A stretch of DNA of 64,000 nt from Candidatus Pelagibacter sp. (lineage in GTDB: Bacteria; Pseudomonadota; Alphaproteobacteria; Paracaedibacterales; CAIOTO01), in the NCBI GenBank assembly GCA_013823725.1, contig PNMQ01000002.1:211823-275822 (forward strand), written 5' to 3'. The notes beneath the pieces were generated by a model, which worked only from the letters and a program-made list of their open reading frames with translations, did not search any database and was not told where the DNA came from. The first letter of the stretch is position 1; each line of letters begins with the position of its first letter. Of this stretch, positions 19,643 through 29,744 are shown piece by piece. A program made the position numbers and the translations under genes.

Positions 19643-22600
19643 ATGGTAAAAAAACTTTTTATATTTTTAATTCTACTGTTTTCATTTTCAATCATCGCGC
19701 TACAAACATCATTTGTTCAAGTACCGCTTTTGAATTTTTTGATTAACAAAGCTATTCATAATCCTAATTTAATCACCTCTTATGGTAAGATTCATGGGTT
19801 CTTTCCTGTTTCATTCACCATAGAAAATTTTAACCTTAAAGATAATACTCAAAAAATACTTGATCTGAAAAATCTAAAAATTTCTTTAAATTCTAAAAAA
19901 GAATCTTTTTATATCCGTTCTATAAACTGCCAGAAATTTACGGTATACAAAAACATAGATCAAATCTTTAAAAACGTAAAATTTACAGCCCCTTCTCTTC
20001 CTTTAAATAGTCAAAATATATTCCCTTGGACAGGTAATATAGCTTATTCATCGCTATCTCCACAAACGGATCTACTTATTATCCAAAAAATATATTCAAA
20101 AAAAAATAATGACGACCAAAACCCTTTTATCGTCAAAATCCATAGGACTCTGCCTGAAAATAAATTAGCAAAATACCAGATAGACATTCACGATTCAGGC
20201 ATTTTAATCTCTGACACCCCCCTCAAGATACAATGTTCTTTTACTAAAGATTCAAAAGGAATGTTTGTCTTTAGCCAATCCACCGTTACTTCAAAATCTT
20301 TTTCCCTTGGTTTTCAAGGGAATTACATGTCACAAGGGCAATTTTTTAATATAGATTTTATCTCAGCTTTAGATTTAGATTATTTTAAAAAAGTAACATC
20401 ATCTGGTTCTTTGAAAAGGTTAAAAAAATCAGATCATCTTCATTTAGATCTTAAGACGCGTTATGAGTCGTTTGGTAAAGATAGAAAAATTATTCAAACA
20501 ACCAATATTGACATCAATACCCATTTCTCGATAGATATAGAAAATAGACAAGCCTCTCTGTTTTCTATCCATGTTCAATCACCTATACCCTTTGATATTA
20601 AAAGCGAAGAAGGTATTTTAATATCACAAAAAAAAGTTGAGGGTAAATTAAACGTTTCAGGTTTGGGTGCTCCACTTCATTTTACCCTTAAAGGAAATTA
20701 TGAGAAGGCATTGCAACTTTTAAATCTTTCTTTGACTTCAGACTTTCAAAGTGAAGTCTTGCTGAATCTACAATCTAAAATTGACCTTATAAAACAAAAT
20801 ATGAATGGTCATCTTCAATTTCAAACAAAAACTATTCCTAGAACCTCGCTCAACTTTAAAATCTCACAAGGAGCTAATAATAAATTCTCTATCAATATTA
20901 ACTCTAAAGAAATCCAATTCTTTTCCTCGCGTTTGCTTAATGTTCAATCAATTTTGAATTTTAATCAGAATGACACCTTTGATTTAAATATCAATACAAA
21001 AATAAACAATGTGACATCAAACCCCATTTTATGCGATATTTCAGGGGGATTTGATTCTAAGGATATATCCATTAAAACCTTTCAATTAAGTTATTTGAAT
21101 CAAATCGTAAAAAATATTCATTCATTTAAAGTCAGTGATATAACCTCCTCTCCACAATTGAACGATCTTAAGTTAGCATGCAACTATAATGGCCAAGATA
21201 CGGGGCAAATTGAATGGAATTTGAAAAAAAAGAAAATACTTTTCAAAACGCTATCTTTACTGAATTTGAAAACCATAGTGCAAGAATTGCCATTTTCAGC
21301 TGAAATAGATGGTTTTATTGATTTATCATCAGAACCCAATTTACAAGACTACACCCGCATTATTGAGAAATCTTCTATCACTATCCATAATTTTGTAGCT
21401 CTCAACGGTATTTTGCAATCCTATAAATCTGTTTTTCTTAATAAAAAAATTACGTTTAATATTACCCAAGACCTTCACTATTTTAAATTACAACTACTTG
21501 GTTACGATCATCTCAAAAAAATCACCCTTGCATCTGGAACCATTGGGAAAATTGTAGCAAGCGAATTCGCCACAGCTCCGATCAATATACACATCAAAGG
21601 AGATGCCGATATAAACCCTGTTGTCAGTTTTCTAAAATTTCCAGATACTATTGAAGGAACCATTTTATACGACTTAAAATACACAGGAACAATAAGTAAA
21701 CCAAACCTGAATGGTACTTTGAAAGTTAAAAATGGCTTATATGAAAGTTTTATCAATGGGACATACTTAGCTCATCTTAATGGTGACATAAAAGTGAAAG
21801 ATAATATTTTAACTATCAAAGATATTAGCGGTGACGATGTTCGACAAGGATCCCCGTCCAATGGACACATTCATATAACTGGGAAAAGTACTATTCATAG
21901 CTACAATCTTATTGAGAATCATCTTGTTTTAAAGCTTACAAATTTGATGGTAGTTAAACGTGATGACATGGAGATGAAAGCAACAGGATCTATAAAATTA
22001 GATGGTGAGAATGAAAGAACAAAAATCACAGGATCCGTTGCGTTGGATCCCGCTATCATTTGGTTAGAAGAATTAACTAACGATGATATCACATCCATTT
22101 CGTTGTTTGAAAATGGTAAAAGAGTTTTTGTTACCTCTGAAGAAATAAATAGCAAACGTGTTAAAAATAAAAATCAAAACAGCCAAGTCTTGTTTCCCAT
22201 TGATTTAGAGTTAAGGATACCGCAATCTCTTCAATTAAGTGGATTAGGAATGACTAGCACATGGAAAGGTGCACTTCATGTAAAAGGTGATTTCTTCATC
22301 GATGTACCCTATCTTGCAGGAACTCTGGAGCTAACAAAAGGATCGATACTGTTTTACGGTAAAAAACTTAAACTTGCAAATGGATCTATTATATTTGATC
22401 AAAAATCAATCAATAATCCCTATCTGAACCTTGCAATGATGAGACAAATTGCTGGTCAAAAACTGTTCATCAATATGTTAGGTAGAACAACAAGTGGAGA
22501 AAAAGATTCTCTTCGTTTTACTTTTTCTGCTGATCCTTCGGAAACAGACAAAAATGTCTTGAGTTTGATCATCTTTGGAAAGCGAACAAACCAAATTACA

Positions 22601-22951
22601 GCGGGACAAAGTATTCATCTGGCAAGCATTGCAACTAGTATCTCTAATAAATCTAACGAGAACTCAAGTTTTATGGATAAACTAAAGAACAATATTGGTT
22701 TAGACGTTTTTGAATTTAAAGAAAATGCACGTGAAGCACAATATTCAGATACAGGGTACACTCAAAAACAAGTGTTATCTGTTGGTAAAGATTTCAATGA
22801 TTTTAAAGTCACATTTAACCAAGGAATTGGTGACATGGATACTAAAGCAACCATTAGTAAACCTATAGGGCCACATCTAAATCTTGATATTGACGTAGGC
22901 AATCAAGTTGCTGGAAGTGGCGGTGGTTTAAGTTGGATTTACTATTATTAA
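19643..22951 (+). CDS. tamB: translocation/assembly module TamB-like protein
   Basis: 1102 aa, N-terminal TM anchor, repetitive beta-rich body, C-terminal DUF490-like LELTKGSILFYGKKLKLANGSIIFD...NQVAGSGGGLSWIYYY. Confidence 0.85.
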   Translation: MVKKLFIFLILLFSFSIIALQTSFVQVPLLNFLINKAIHNPNLITSYGKIHGFFPVSFTIENFNLKDNTQKILDLKNLKISLNSKKESFYIRSINCQKFTVYKNIDQIFKNVKFTAPSLPLNSQNIFPWTGNIAYSSLSPQTDLLIIQKIYSKKNNDDQNPFIVKIHRTLPENKLAKYQIDIHDSGILISDTPLKIQCSFTKDSKGMFVFSQSTVTSKSFSLGFQGNYMSQGQFFNIDFISALDLDYFKKVTSSGSLKRLKKSDHLHLDLKTRYESFGKDRKIIQTTNIDINTHFSIDIENRQASLFSIHVQSPIPFDIKSEEGILISQKKVEGKLNVSGLGAPLHFTLKGNYEKALQLLNLSLTSDFQSEVLLNLQSKIDLIKQNMNGHLQFQTKTIPRTSLNFKISQGANNKFSININSKEIQFFSSRLLNVQSILNFNQNDTFDLNINTKINNVTSNPILCDISGGFDSKDISIKTFQLSYLNQIVKNIHSFKVSDITSSPQLNDLKLACNYNGQDTGQIEWNLKKKKILFKTLSLLNLKTIVQELPFSAEIDGFIDLSSEPNLQDYTRIIEKSSITIHNFVALNGILQSYKSVFLNKKITFNITQDLHYFKLQLLGYDHLKKITLASGTIGKIVASEFATAPINIHIKGDADINPVVSFLKFPDTIEGTILYDLKYTGTISKPNLNGTLKVKNGLYESFINGTYLAHLNGDIKVKDNILTIKDISGDDVRQGSPSNGHIHITGKSTIHSYNLIENHLVLKLTNLMVVKRDDMEMKATGSIKLDGENERTKITGSVALDPAIIWLEELTNDDITSISLFENGKRVFVTSEEINSKRVKNKNQNSQVLFPIDLELRIPQSLQLSGLGMTSTWKGALHVKGDFFIDVPYLAGTLELTKGSILFYGKKLKLANGSIIFDQKSINNPYLNLAMMRQIAGQKLFINMLGRTTSGEKDSLRFTFSADPSETDKNVLSLIIFGKRTNQITAGQSIHLASIATSISNKSNENSSFMDKLKNNIGLDVFEFKENAREAQYSDTGYTQKQVLSVGKDFNDFKVTFNQGIGDMDTKATISKPIGPHLNLDIDVGNQVAGSGGGLSWIYYY

Positions 22952-24346
22952 TTATAGGCCGAGTAAATCGGCTAAAATCTTGATAGGAGTTTTTGAAATG
23001 ATGTTTTTTACTTCATCTTGAGGTTCCGATAATTTTTCAAAGGCTTGGTGAATGTGCGATAAAGCTAACGGACATTCTGAAGATACAATAGATTGCTCTT
23101 CCTTTTTTATTTGCCTGACAACGGGTTTAGCAAATTTAATAGCATAGTTAAAATTCTTCTTCAAAAAACCCCAAATACCACCATGCCCAGAACATCTTTC
23201 TATGACGCTAACTTGGATATTAGATATAAGCCTGAAAAACTCAGCAGCTTTAGCACCCATATTTTGCGCTCTTGAATGGCATGCCAGATGTAATGTGATT
23301 TTTTGAACTTCTTTATTTTGGCTCAGAATAGTAGGCATTCCATATTTTTTGACCAACATAACTAAATATTCAAAAAAATCTTCTACGTTTTGAGAAAACA
23401 ATTTTACTTCTTGATTATCATGCGCAATCAAAGGCCATTCCTTTTTCATCATTAAAGAACATGAAGGAACAACACAGACTACTTTGTCACTAACTATATT
23501 TTGAGCATTTATTTTTTGCGAAATAGCTATAGATGATTGATGGACTTTTTCAATGTTACCATTTTCAAGATGTGGCATTCCACAGCATCCTTCATACCGC
23601 ATATTCACCTTAACGCCAAAAAAAGATAAAATTTGGTAGGCCTGATACCCCATTTCGACATCGTTATAATTGCAAAAACACCCAGGGTATAACAAAATAC
23701 TCTCTCCAAAAGCAACACCATCAGAATTAGGTTGTATAGGTTGTTCCTTAATTAATTTAATCAATGTTTTATGACTATACTTTGGCAAATCAGCAGATTG
23801 ATCCACCTTCATTACTTTCTCTATAACTTTTCGACCTATTTGTGATGCATTTAATCTATTCACAACTGGTGAAAATGTTGATGAAATTTTTCCAACAGTA
23901 TCGGAATCTGCCAATATTTTTTTTGATAAATCTACTTTGTTATTTTTAAACTGATACGCTTTGTAGCGAAGCATTAGATGTGGAAAATCAATATTAAACT
24001 CGTGAGGCGGAACATAAGGGCATTTGGTCATGTAGCACATGTCACATAATGTGCATTCATCGACAACATCTTCATAAGAATTTTTATCGACCGAATCTAA
24101 CTCACCCGTTGCACTATCATCGATAAGATCGAATAATTTAGGAAATGATCCACATAAATTAAAACAACGACGACAACCGTGACAAACATCGAACTGACGT
24201 TCTGCTTCTGTTTGAAGTTGCTCTAAATCACTATAATTCTCATCTTGCCATAAAATAGGATGACGTGTTGGAGCATCTAAACTGCCTTCTTTAGCCATAA
24301 AAAATCTTTGTTGTTCTTTTTTAATACTATACCATGTTTTTATCAA
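22952..24346 (-). CDS. (Fe-S)-binding oxidoreductase, GlpC/heterodisulfide-reductase-like (start probably at internal MAKEGSLDAP)
   Basis: CHGCRRCFNLCGSFP and CTLCDMCYMTKCPY ferredoxin motifs; CCG-type GCCGMPHLENG and RCSGHGGIWG. Confidence 0.8.
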   Translation of the reverse strand: MIKTWYSIKKEQQRFFMAKEGSLDAPTRHPILWQDENYSDLEQLQTEAERQFDVCHGCRRCFNLCGSFPKLFDLIDDSATGELDSVDKNSYEDVVDECTLCDMCYMTKCPYVPPHEFNIDFPHLMLRYKAYQFKNNKVDLSKKILADSDTVGKISSTFSPVVNRLNASQIGRKVIEKVMKVDQSADLPKYSHKTLIKLIKEQPIQPNSDGVAFGESILLYPGCFCNYNDVEMGYQAYQILSFFGVKVNMRYEGCCGMPHLENGNIEKVHQSSIAISQKINAQNIVSDKVVCVVPSCSLMMKKEWPLIAHDNQEVKLFSQNVEDFFEYLVMLVKKYGMPTILSQNKEVQKITLHLACHSRAQNMGAKAAEFFRLISNIQVSVIERCSGHGGIWGFLKKNFNYAIKFAKPVVRQIKKEEQSIVSSECPLALSHIHQAFEKLSEPQDEVKNIISKTPIKILADLLGL

Positions 24347-24452
24347 GGATAAAAATTTGATATCTCAAAATAATACAAAATTATCTTTGCTTGATTTTAT
24401 CCGCCTACCCTTATAATCTCTATTAGATCGATATTAAATTTGATATGACAAC

Positions 24453-25484
24453 ATGAATTATAAAAAAATCTTATTTTTGAAAATTATTATACTCTCTTTA
24501 TGTTCTTACCCATGTTTATCTTTAGAAGCAGATAGCGATGAGGATGACACATATCCAAAAACCATAAGTATTATTGACATAGAAGCATGCAGGAACACAG
24601 CTGATGCTATTAGAGACGATTTTGCTAGAGATTTTTTTGACGAACAAAATGATGCAGGATCTGCATTTAGTGATGATGAATTAAACGAAGCTATGTTCGC
24701 TTTTTCTATTTCACAAGAGAGATATATTCCAACCCTTGAAGAACAAAATGCTGCTGAAGAAAAGAAACGTGCAGTTACCGAAAAAGAATGTGAACGTCAA
24801 AACAAAATAAAACAATACTTTAGAGAATATGAAACGGATATCCATAAAGAGGTAAAAAACATATTATCAACCTATTCGGATCAGTTGAAAATTTATAAAA
24901 AACATGTGAAAAAAATGTGGCCGTCTCAAGCTATTCTAGAAATAACAAAAGATGTTGCACATACACCAAGATCTATAGATTTGTTAACACTAATAGAAGA
25001 CTATTTTGAATATACCTGGCAAATGGAAGGGTACATCGATGATCAGGTAGGAATAACTGCATCAGATCGTATTTTTTCTTATTATTTAGATGAATATAAT
25101 AAACAAGCTGCTTTAAATAATGACCCGCATACTATGGACAGACATGCCCACGATTTACTTCAGCTATGCTTGAAACATTTTCCTAAACATCCGCTTATCG
25201 ATTCTGGTGACCCAGAACAAATAATGACTCATATTAATTATGCGGTGTCTCGCCAACTTTTCATTCTTAATACATGGTATCTTAACAATCCTAAACTTGT
25301 GAAAACCTTATTGGATATTTTCAGTATGCAAAAAATTTTTAATCTAGGTGTGAAATTTTTAGGATGTACGACTTACGGAATTACAAATCAATATTGTGAT
25401 CTTGCGTATATGCTAAAAAGATCAAAATTTATTGGGATCAAAATTCCTCTGTTAAATAATCCCAGCCAATATCAACACTTATGA
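24453..25484 (+). CDS. putative secreted hypothetical protein (N-terminal part of a TGA-interrupted ORF)
   Basis: signal peptide MNYKKILFLKIIILSLCSYPCLSLEA; stop TGA at 25482-25484 followed in the same frame by a further 120 codons. Confidence 0.5.
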   Translation: MNYKKILFLKIIILSLCSYPCLSLEADSDEDDTYPKTISIIDIEACRNTADAIRDDFARDFFDEQNDAGSAFSDDELNEAMFAFSISQERYIPTLEEQNAAEEKKRAVTEKECERQNKIKQYFREYETDIHKEVKNILSTYSDQLKIYKKHVKKMWPSQAILEITKDVAHTPRSIDLLTLIEDYFEYTWQMEGYIDDQVGITASDRIFSYYLDEYNKQAALNNDPHTMDRHAHDLLQLCLKHFPKHPLIDSGDPEQIMTHINYAVSRQLFILNTWYLNNPKLVKTLLDIFSMQKIFNLGVKFLGCTTYGITNQYCDLAYMLKRSKFIGIKIPLLNNPSQYQHL

Positions 25485-25847
25485 ATGCATCCCCTTCTAC
25501 CTCTACAAGTAAGAATAACAGAAAATGGAAAAATAACCGTCGGTATTATTCAAAAGAATATAGTTGTTGGAAATAAAATATCAGTTGAATCAATAGATGT
25601 AGATAATGAAATATGCAAGATCAGTCACCCCAGTTTTTGCCAATATGTTATCCCTGCTCGATTCAACACTCCTCAATCTCAACAACTTTGGCTTGAAGAA
25701 TTAGGCATCTCTCAAAGAAATGAATTAATGCATGCCGCACACATCTACATATTACCTGGTGATATAAATTTTCAAAAAATAGATTCTTTAGTACAACATC
25801 CTGACACAGGTAAAACACAAAAGAAAAAAGCAAAAGGAAAAAAATAA
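25485..25847 (+). CDS. hypothetical protein, same frame immediately after the TGA; basic C-terminal tail
   Basis: in-frame continuation beginning ATG directly after TGA; no clear Shine-Dalgarno; ends TQKKKAKGKK. Confidence 0.4.
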   Translation: MHPLLPLQVRITENGKITVGIIQKNIVVGNKISVESIDVDNEICKISHPSFCQYVIPARFNTPQSQQLWLEELGISQRNELMHAAHIYILPGDINFQKIDSLVQHPDTGKTQKKKAKGKK

Positions 25848-25966
25848 AATTAACGCTATCTTTTTAATTTATCAATTATTACATTTCAAACCCAACACCA
25901 GTTATCTATTTATCAAAGAAACTAAAAAGTGTATCATAGGATAAAAGTCTAGAAAGGTATCCCCTT

Positions 25967-26842
25967 ATGTTTTCAGGTTCTATTGTTGCATTAGTAACTC
26001 CATTTAAAAATAAGCAGATTGATGAACAATCATTGATCAATCTTATTCATATGCATATAAATGCGGGAACTTCAGGTGTTCTTGTATGCGGAAGCACTGG
26101 TGAAGGGAATTTACTTTCACAAGATGAAAGGAATAAAATAACTGCACTTGCAAAGGAAGAAATAAATGGATCCGTTCCCCTTATTATTGGTTGTGGGCAC
26201 CCTTCCGTTGAAGGTGTCGTTGAAAGCATTCAACAAGCACAAAAAATTGGAATCGATGCTGCTTTAGTCGTTGCCCCCTATTATGTGAAACCTACACAAA
26301 GGGGATTAATTCAATTTTATAAAGAGGTTCATGACCAAACCAATACTCCTATTCTTCTGTATAACAACCCAGCACGAACATGCGTAGATATTGCACCAGA
26401 CACCATTATTGAATTATCAAAGCTTCAACGCATTGTAGGTCTCAAAGATTCAAATCCAGATGCAGCACGATTTAGCTATTTAAAAAGAAAAGTTAAAGGT
26501 GAATTTTGCCTTTTATCAGGTGAAGATAGAATTACCCCTGCTCACCTTTTACATGGTGCAGTTGGAACAATATCGGTCGTAGCTAACATTATTCCTAAAT
26601 TGTGCACGCAACAGGTAAAAACATGGGAAACAGGAGATTTAAAAACATTTATAAATCTTAACGATAGCATCTTAAAATGCATAGATATTCTATCTGAAGA
26701 AAGTAATCCTTCTGCCATAAAAGCCATGATGGCCACACAAGGACTAATTACAAATGAATTAAGAATTCCTCTTCTTCCAGCTTGTGAAAATTTCACCAAA
26801 AAATCTCTAGATTTCTTAAAAGACTTTAAAATCGAAAATTAA
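25967..26842 (+). CDS. dapA: 4-hydroxy-tetrahydrodipicolinate synthase
   Basis: FSGSIVALVTPFKN, VCGSTGEGNLLS, LYNNPARTCVD, GLKDSNPD, LLSGEDRITP. Confidence 0.95.
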   Translation: MFSGSIVALVTPFKNKQIDEQSLINLIHMHINAGTSGVLVCGSTGEGNLLSQDERNKITALAKEEINGSVPLIIGCGHPSVEGVVESIQQAQKIGIDAALVVAPYYVKPTQRGLIQFYKEVHDQTNTPILLYNNPARTCVDIAPDTIIELSKLQRIVGLKDSNPDAARFSYLKRKVKGEFCLLSGEDRITPAHLLHGAVGTISVVANIIPKLCTQQVKTWETGDLKTFINLNDSILKCIDILSEESNPSAIKAMMATQGLITNELRIPLLPACENFTKKSLDFLKDFKIEN

Positions 26843-26846
26843 AATT

Positions 26847-27338
26847 ATGAGTTCAAATAAAAAAGAAAAAGATAATTATAAAGTCATCGCCTTTAACAAA
26901 AGTGCTAGATTTCATTATGAAATTATAGAAACACTTGAGGCTGGCATCGTTTTAATGGGCAGTGAAGTAAAGTCTATCCGCCAATCTAAAGTTAGCATTA
27001 ATGAAGCGTATATCGACACCTACAGTGACGAACATATTCCGCAAGGAACGCTGTGTTTAATTAACTCAAACATTTCCGAATACAAATTCGCACATTCATT
27101 TGGTCATTCTGAAAAACGCGCTAGACCTTTATTATTGCGTCAGAAGCAACAAAGCAAGTGGACAGATGCTAAAAAGAAAAAAGGTTATACTATTATCCCT
27201 TTAAAAATGTATTTTAATGAACGAGGAAAAGTAAAATTGGAAATCGCTCTTGCTACAGGTAAAAAACTTCATGATAAACGAGAGACCTTAAAAAACAGAG
27301 ACTGGGAAAGAGAAAAAAACAGATTACTCAAAAATTAA
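26847..27338 (+). CDS. smpB: SsrA-binding protein SmpB
   Basis: NKSARFHYEIIETLEAGIVLMGSEVKSIR, RPLLLRQKQ, KGYTIIPLKMYFNERGKVKLEIALATGKKLHDKR. Confidence 0.97.
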   Translation: MSSNKKEKDNYKVIAFNKSARFHYEIIETLEAGIVLMGSEVKSIRQSKVSINEAYIDTYSDEHIPQGTLCLINSNISEYKFAHSFGHSEKRARPLLLRQKQQSKWTDAKKKKGYTIIPLKMYFNERGKVKLEIALATGKKLHDKRETLKNRDWEREKNRLLKN

Positions 27339-27414
27339 AACCTTTTTTTGCTAATAAAAGCTCCTAGATTCAAGACTAAAATCAATGACTACTCTTAATT
27401 TTTTTTAAATAAGT

Positions 27415-27440
27415 GCAGGTTATTTAAAAAAATAACCTGC
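27415..27440. terminator. hairpin terminator between convergent smpB and GT10 genes
   Basis: gcaggttattt-aaaa-aaataacctgc, 11-bp perfect stem. Confidence 0.75.
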
Positions 27441-27460
27441 TTACATTCACGTGAAGCCAA

Positions 27461-28789
27461 CTAAGATTTAGGAAATTCCTTTTCCAAAAATTCATCAACT
27501 GTTTTTTTAAATAAATTGGTCAAAACAAAAGCTCTTTTTTGATTTTCAATAAGATACGGAAGCATTTTTTTATAAGTTTCTTTCGTGATCGATTGAGATA
27601 TTTTAATAATATCATCAACTGATTCAGCAATAAACATCCCTCTTTCATCAAAATAGTCACGAACATTAGGGCAGCCTAAATATATTGGAATTGTCAAAGA
27701 TGCAAAACAACCCAGTAATTTTTCTGACATGTAATTATGTTGTCTTGTATTTTCAATAGAAACATTAAACTGTGAGTTGAATATCCATTTTTTGGAATTT
27801 GTAGGAAGAACATATTTATGAAAATCTTTAGGATATTTTGAAATGTCCCTTTGAGACACATAAAAGCGTGTTGGTTGACCTAATAAAGTTTGAGCATCCC
27901 ATATTGCTTTTCTTGCAGAATATTGAAAACCTGGTCTTTCAAAATTTTCACCATTACTACCCATACTCAATAAAAATGAAATACTAAATTCTTTTTCTTT
28001 AGATAATTCTTCCAGCTTTATTCCGGTACCCATGCATCCAGGGATAATTGTAGTTTTATCGTTTCTTTTATCGATAGAAAAAATCAAATCAAGACCATCT
28101 TCAATTCTTTTTGTGTATTCTCGTACTTTAAGATATTGATATGAAGAAGGTTTTGAATATGTTGCTAATGGCTCTGCCGTATGGTGAACTAAATTAATAC
28201 ATAACGGTTCCAATATATTTTTCTCATCGAACCAACGACTATAACCATATTGCCTATGCATCAAGACTGTTGGAGATTTTTCTTGATATTGTCCCACAGG
28301 AATATCCCAAACATCTTTTTTATATTTATTAGCCATTAGATTCAAACGGAAAAAGTCACTTTTATAAAAACTTTTATTACTTGAGTTATCATTTTTTACA
28401 ATCAAACCTCGTCTAATGTGGTGTGTAAACATGTCAGCACAATTCACATCAACTGGTAAATGTAAAATAACCGAATGTTTATTAAGTCTTAGTAAGTACT
28501 CTATAGCAAGCCATGCTCTTTTAAGTTGTGAAGTTTGAGCATAGACATGAATGACAGGAAGCGTTTTATCAAACGAAGAAACAGGCTGTTTCAAAAAATC
28601 CACAAAAGGATTGCCTTTACATGGAAAACATCTTAAATACAGAGTTGTATTAAACCAATTATTAGGATCCGTATGAGTTTCAAAATTACCCCTAAAATCG
28701 ATTTTCATAAAATGCTGAAGAGGATCTTTTCCTTCTAAAGTAGAAGCATATTGTGATTGATAAAATTTATGATCAAAATATGGTTCCAC
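27461..28789 (-). CDS. glycosyltransferase family 10 (fucosyltransferase-like) protein; true N-terminus may lie upstream
   Basis: FNVSIENTRQHNYMSEKLLGCFASLTIPIYLGCPNVRDYFDERGMFIAE matches the GT10 nucleotide-sugar-binding signature. Confidence 0.75.
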   Translation of the reverse strand: MEPYFDHKFYQSQYASTLEGKDPLQHFMKIDFRGNFETHTDPNNWFNTTLYLRCFPCKGNPFVDFLKQPVSSFDKTLPVIHVYAQTSQLKRAWLAIEYLLRLNKHSVILHLPVDVNCADMFTHHIRRGLIVKNDNSSNKSFYKSDFFRLNLMANKYKKDVWDIPVGQYQEKSPTVLMHRQYGYSRWFDEKNILEPLCINLVHHTAEPLATYSKPSSYQYLKVREYTKRIEDGLDLIFSIDKRNDKTTIIPGCMGTGIKLEELSKEKEFSISFLLSMGSNGENFERPGFQYSARKAIWDAQTLLGQPTRFYVSQRDISKYPKDFHKYVLPTNSKKWIFNSQFNVSIENTRQHNYMSEKLLGCFASLTIPIYLGCPNVRDYFDERGMFIAESVDDIIKISQSITKETYKKMLPYLIENQKRAFVLTNLFKKTVDEFLEKEFPKS

Positions 28790-28927
28790 AATTTTGCTAT
28801 TATATCCCTGAATGTAATATATGCCTATTGCTGCTAATATTAAAATAGGCAGTAAAATTTTTAATTTTTTCGCTGTTGATTTACCTTAAATTATTTGGAT
28901 TCTAGCGTTTTTTTTATCAACGGGATC

Positions 28928-29674
28928 TCATACCATTAACATTCCGCCATTAATATGCAATGTTTGACCTGTCATATATTGCGCTTCATTTGAAGCAAGA
29001 TAAACAACCCCAGCAGCTATATCTTCTGGTAATCCCATTTTCTTACATGGAATCGATTCCAACAACTTACTTTTTACAGCATCTGGTAATTCATCTGTCA
29101 TAGGTGTTTCAATGAATCCAGGTGCAATACAGTTTACAGTAATATTACGGGATGCGATTTCTTGTGCTAAAGCTTTACTAAAACCAATCATTCCAGCTTT
29201 TGATGCACAATAATTTGTTTGTCCAGCATTGCCAGAAACACCAACAACCGATGATATGTTAATGATGCGTCCATAGCGACGGGAAATCATTTTTTTTACA
29301 GCTGAACGTGTTAATTTAAAGACTGAATTTAAATTAAGATTAATGACGTCGTCCCATTGTTCATCCGTCATACGCATCAATAAGTTGTCACGCGTAATAC
29401 CTGCATTATTCACTAAAATATCAATAACCCCAAACTGAGATTCAACGGAGTCAAATAATTCCTGCACAGGACCATCTTTAAGGGAAAATTCAAACGTGTC
29501 CACAGCTTCATGCCCAGCTGCTAACAACTCTGATTTCAGCGCATCGAGTCTACTTTGGTTTGTGCCAGACAAAACAACATGCGCCCCTTGTTTTGCTAAT
29601 GCAAAAGAAATAGCTTTACCTATTCCACCAGTCGCGCCAGTGATTAATACTTTACGTTGAGACAAAGAAAACAT
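28928..29674 (-). CDS. fabG: 3-oxoacyl-[acyl-carrier-protein] reductase
   Basis: VLITGATGGIGKAI, NNAGITRDNLLMRM, YCASKAGMIGFSKALAQE, MTGQTLHINGGM. Confidence 0.95.
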   Translation of the reverse strand: MFSLSQRKVLITGATGGIGKAISFALAKQGAHVVLSGTNQSRLDALKSELLAAGHEAVDTFEFSLKDGPVQELFDSVESQFGVIDILVNNAGITRDNLLMRMTDEQWDDVINLNLNSVFKLTRSAVKKMISRRYGRIINISSVVGVSGNAGQTNYCASKAGMIGFSKALAQEIASRNITVNCIAPGFIETPMTDELPDAVKSKLLESIPCKKMGLPEDIAAGVVYLASNEAQYMTGQTLHINGGMLMV

Positions 29675-29744
29675 ATCGAACCATATGAAATAAAAAAATA
29701 TAAAATAAGATTATTCTATATCCCTGAAAAAAACAACATATCTT

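Noticed and set aside
25482-25484. TGA recoded as tryptophan or selenocysteine
   Set aside because: TGA ends several intact conserved genes in the window (e.g. ftsY, flbD), and no SECIS-like element is evident
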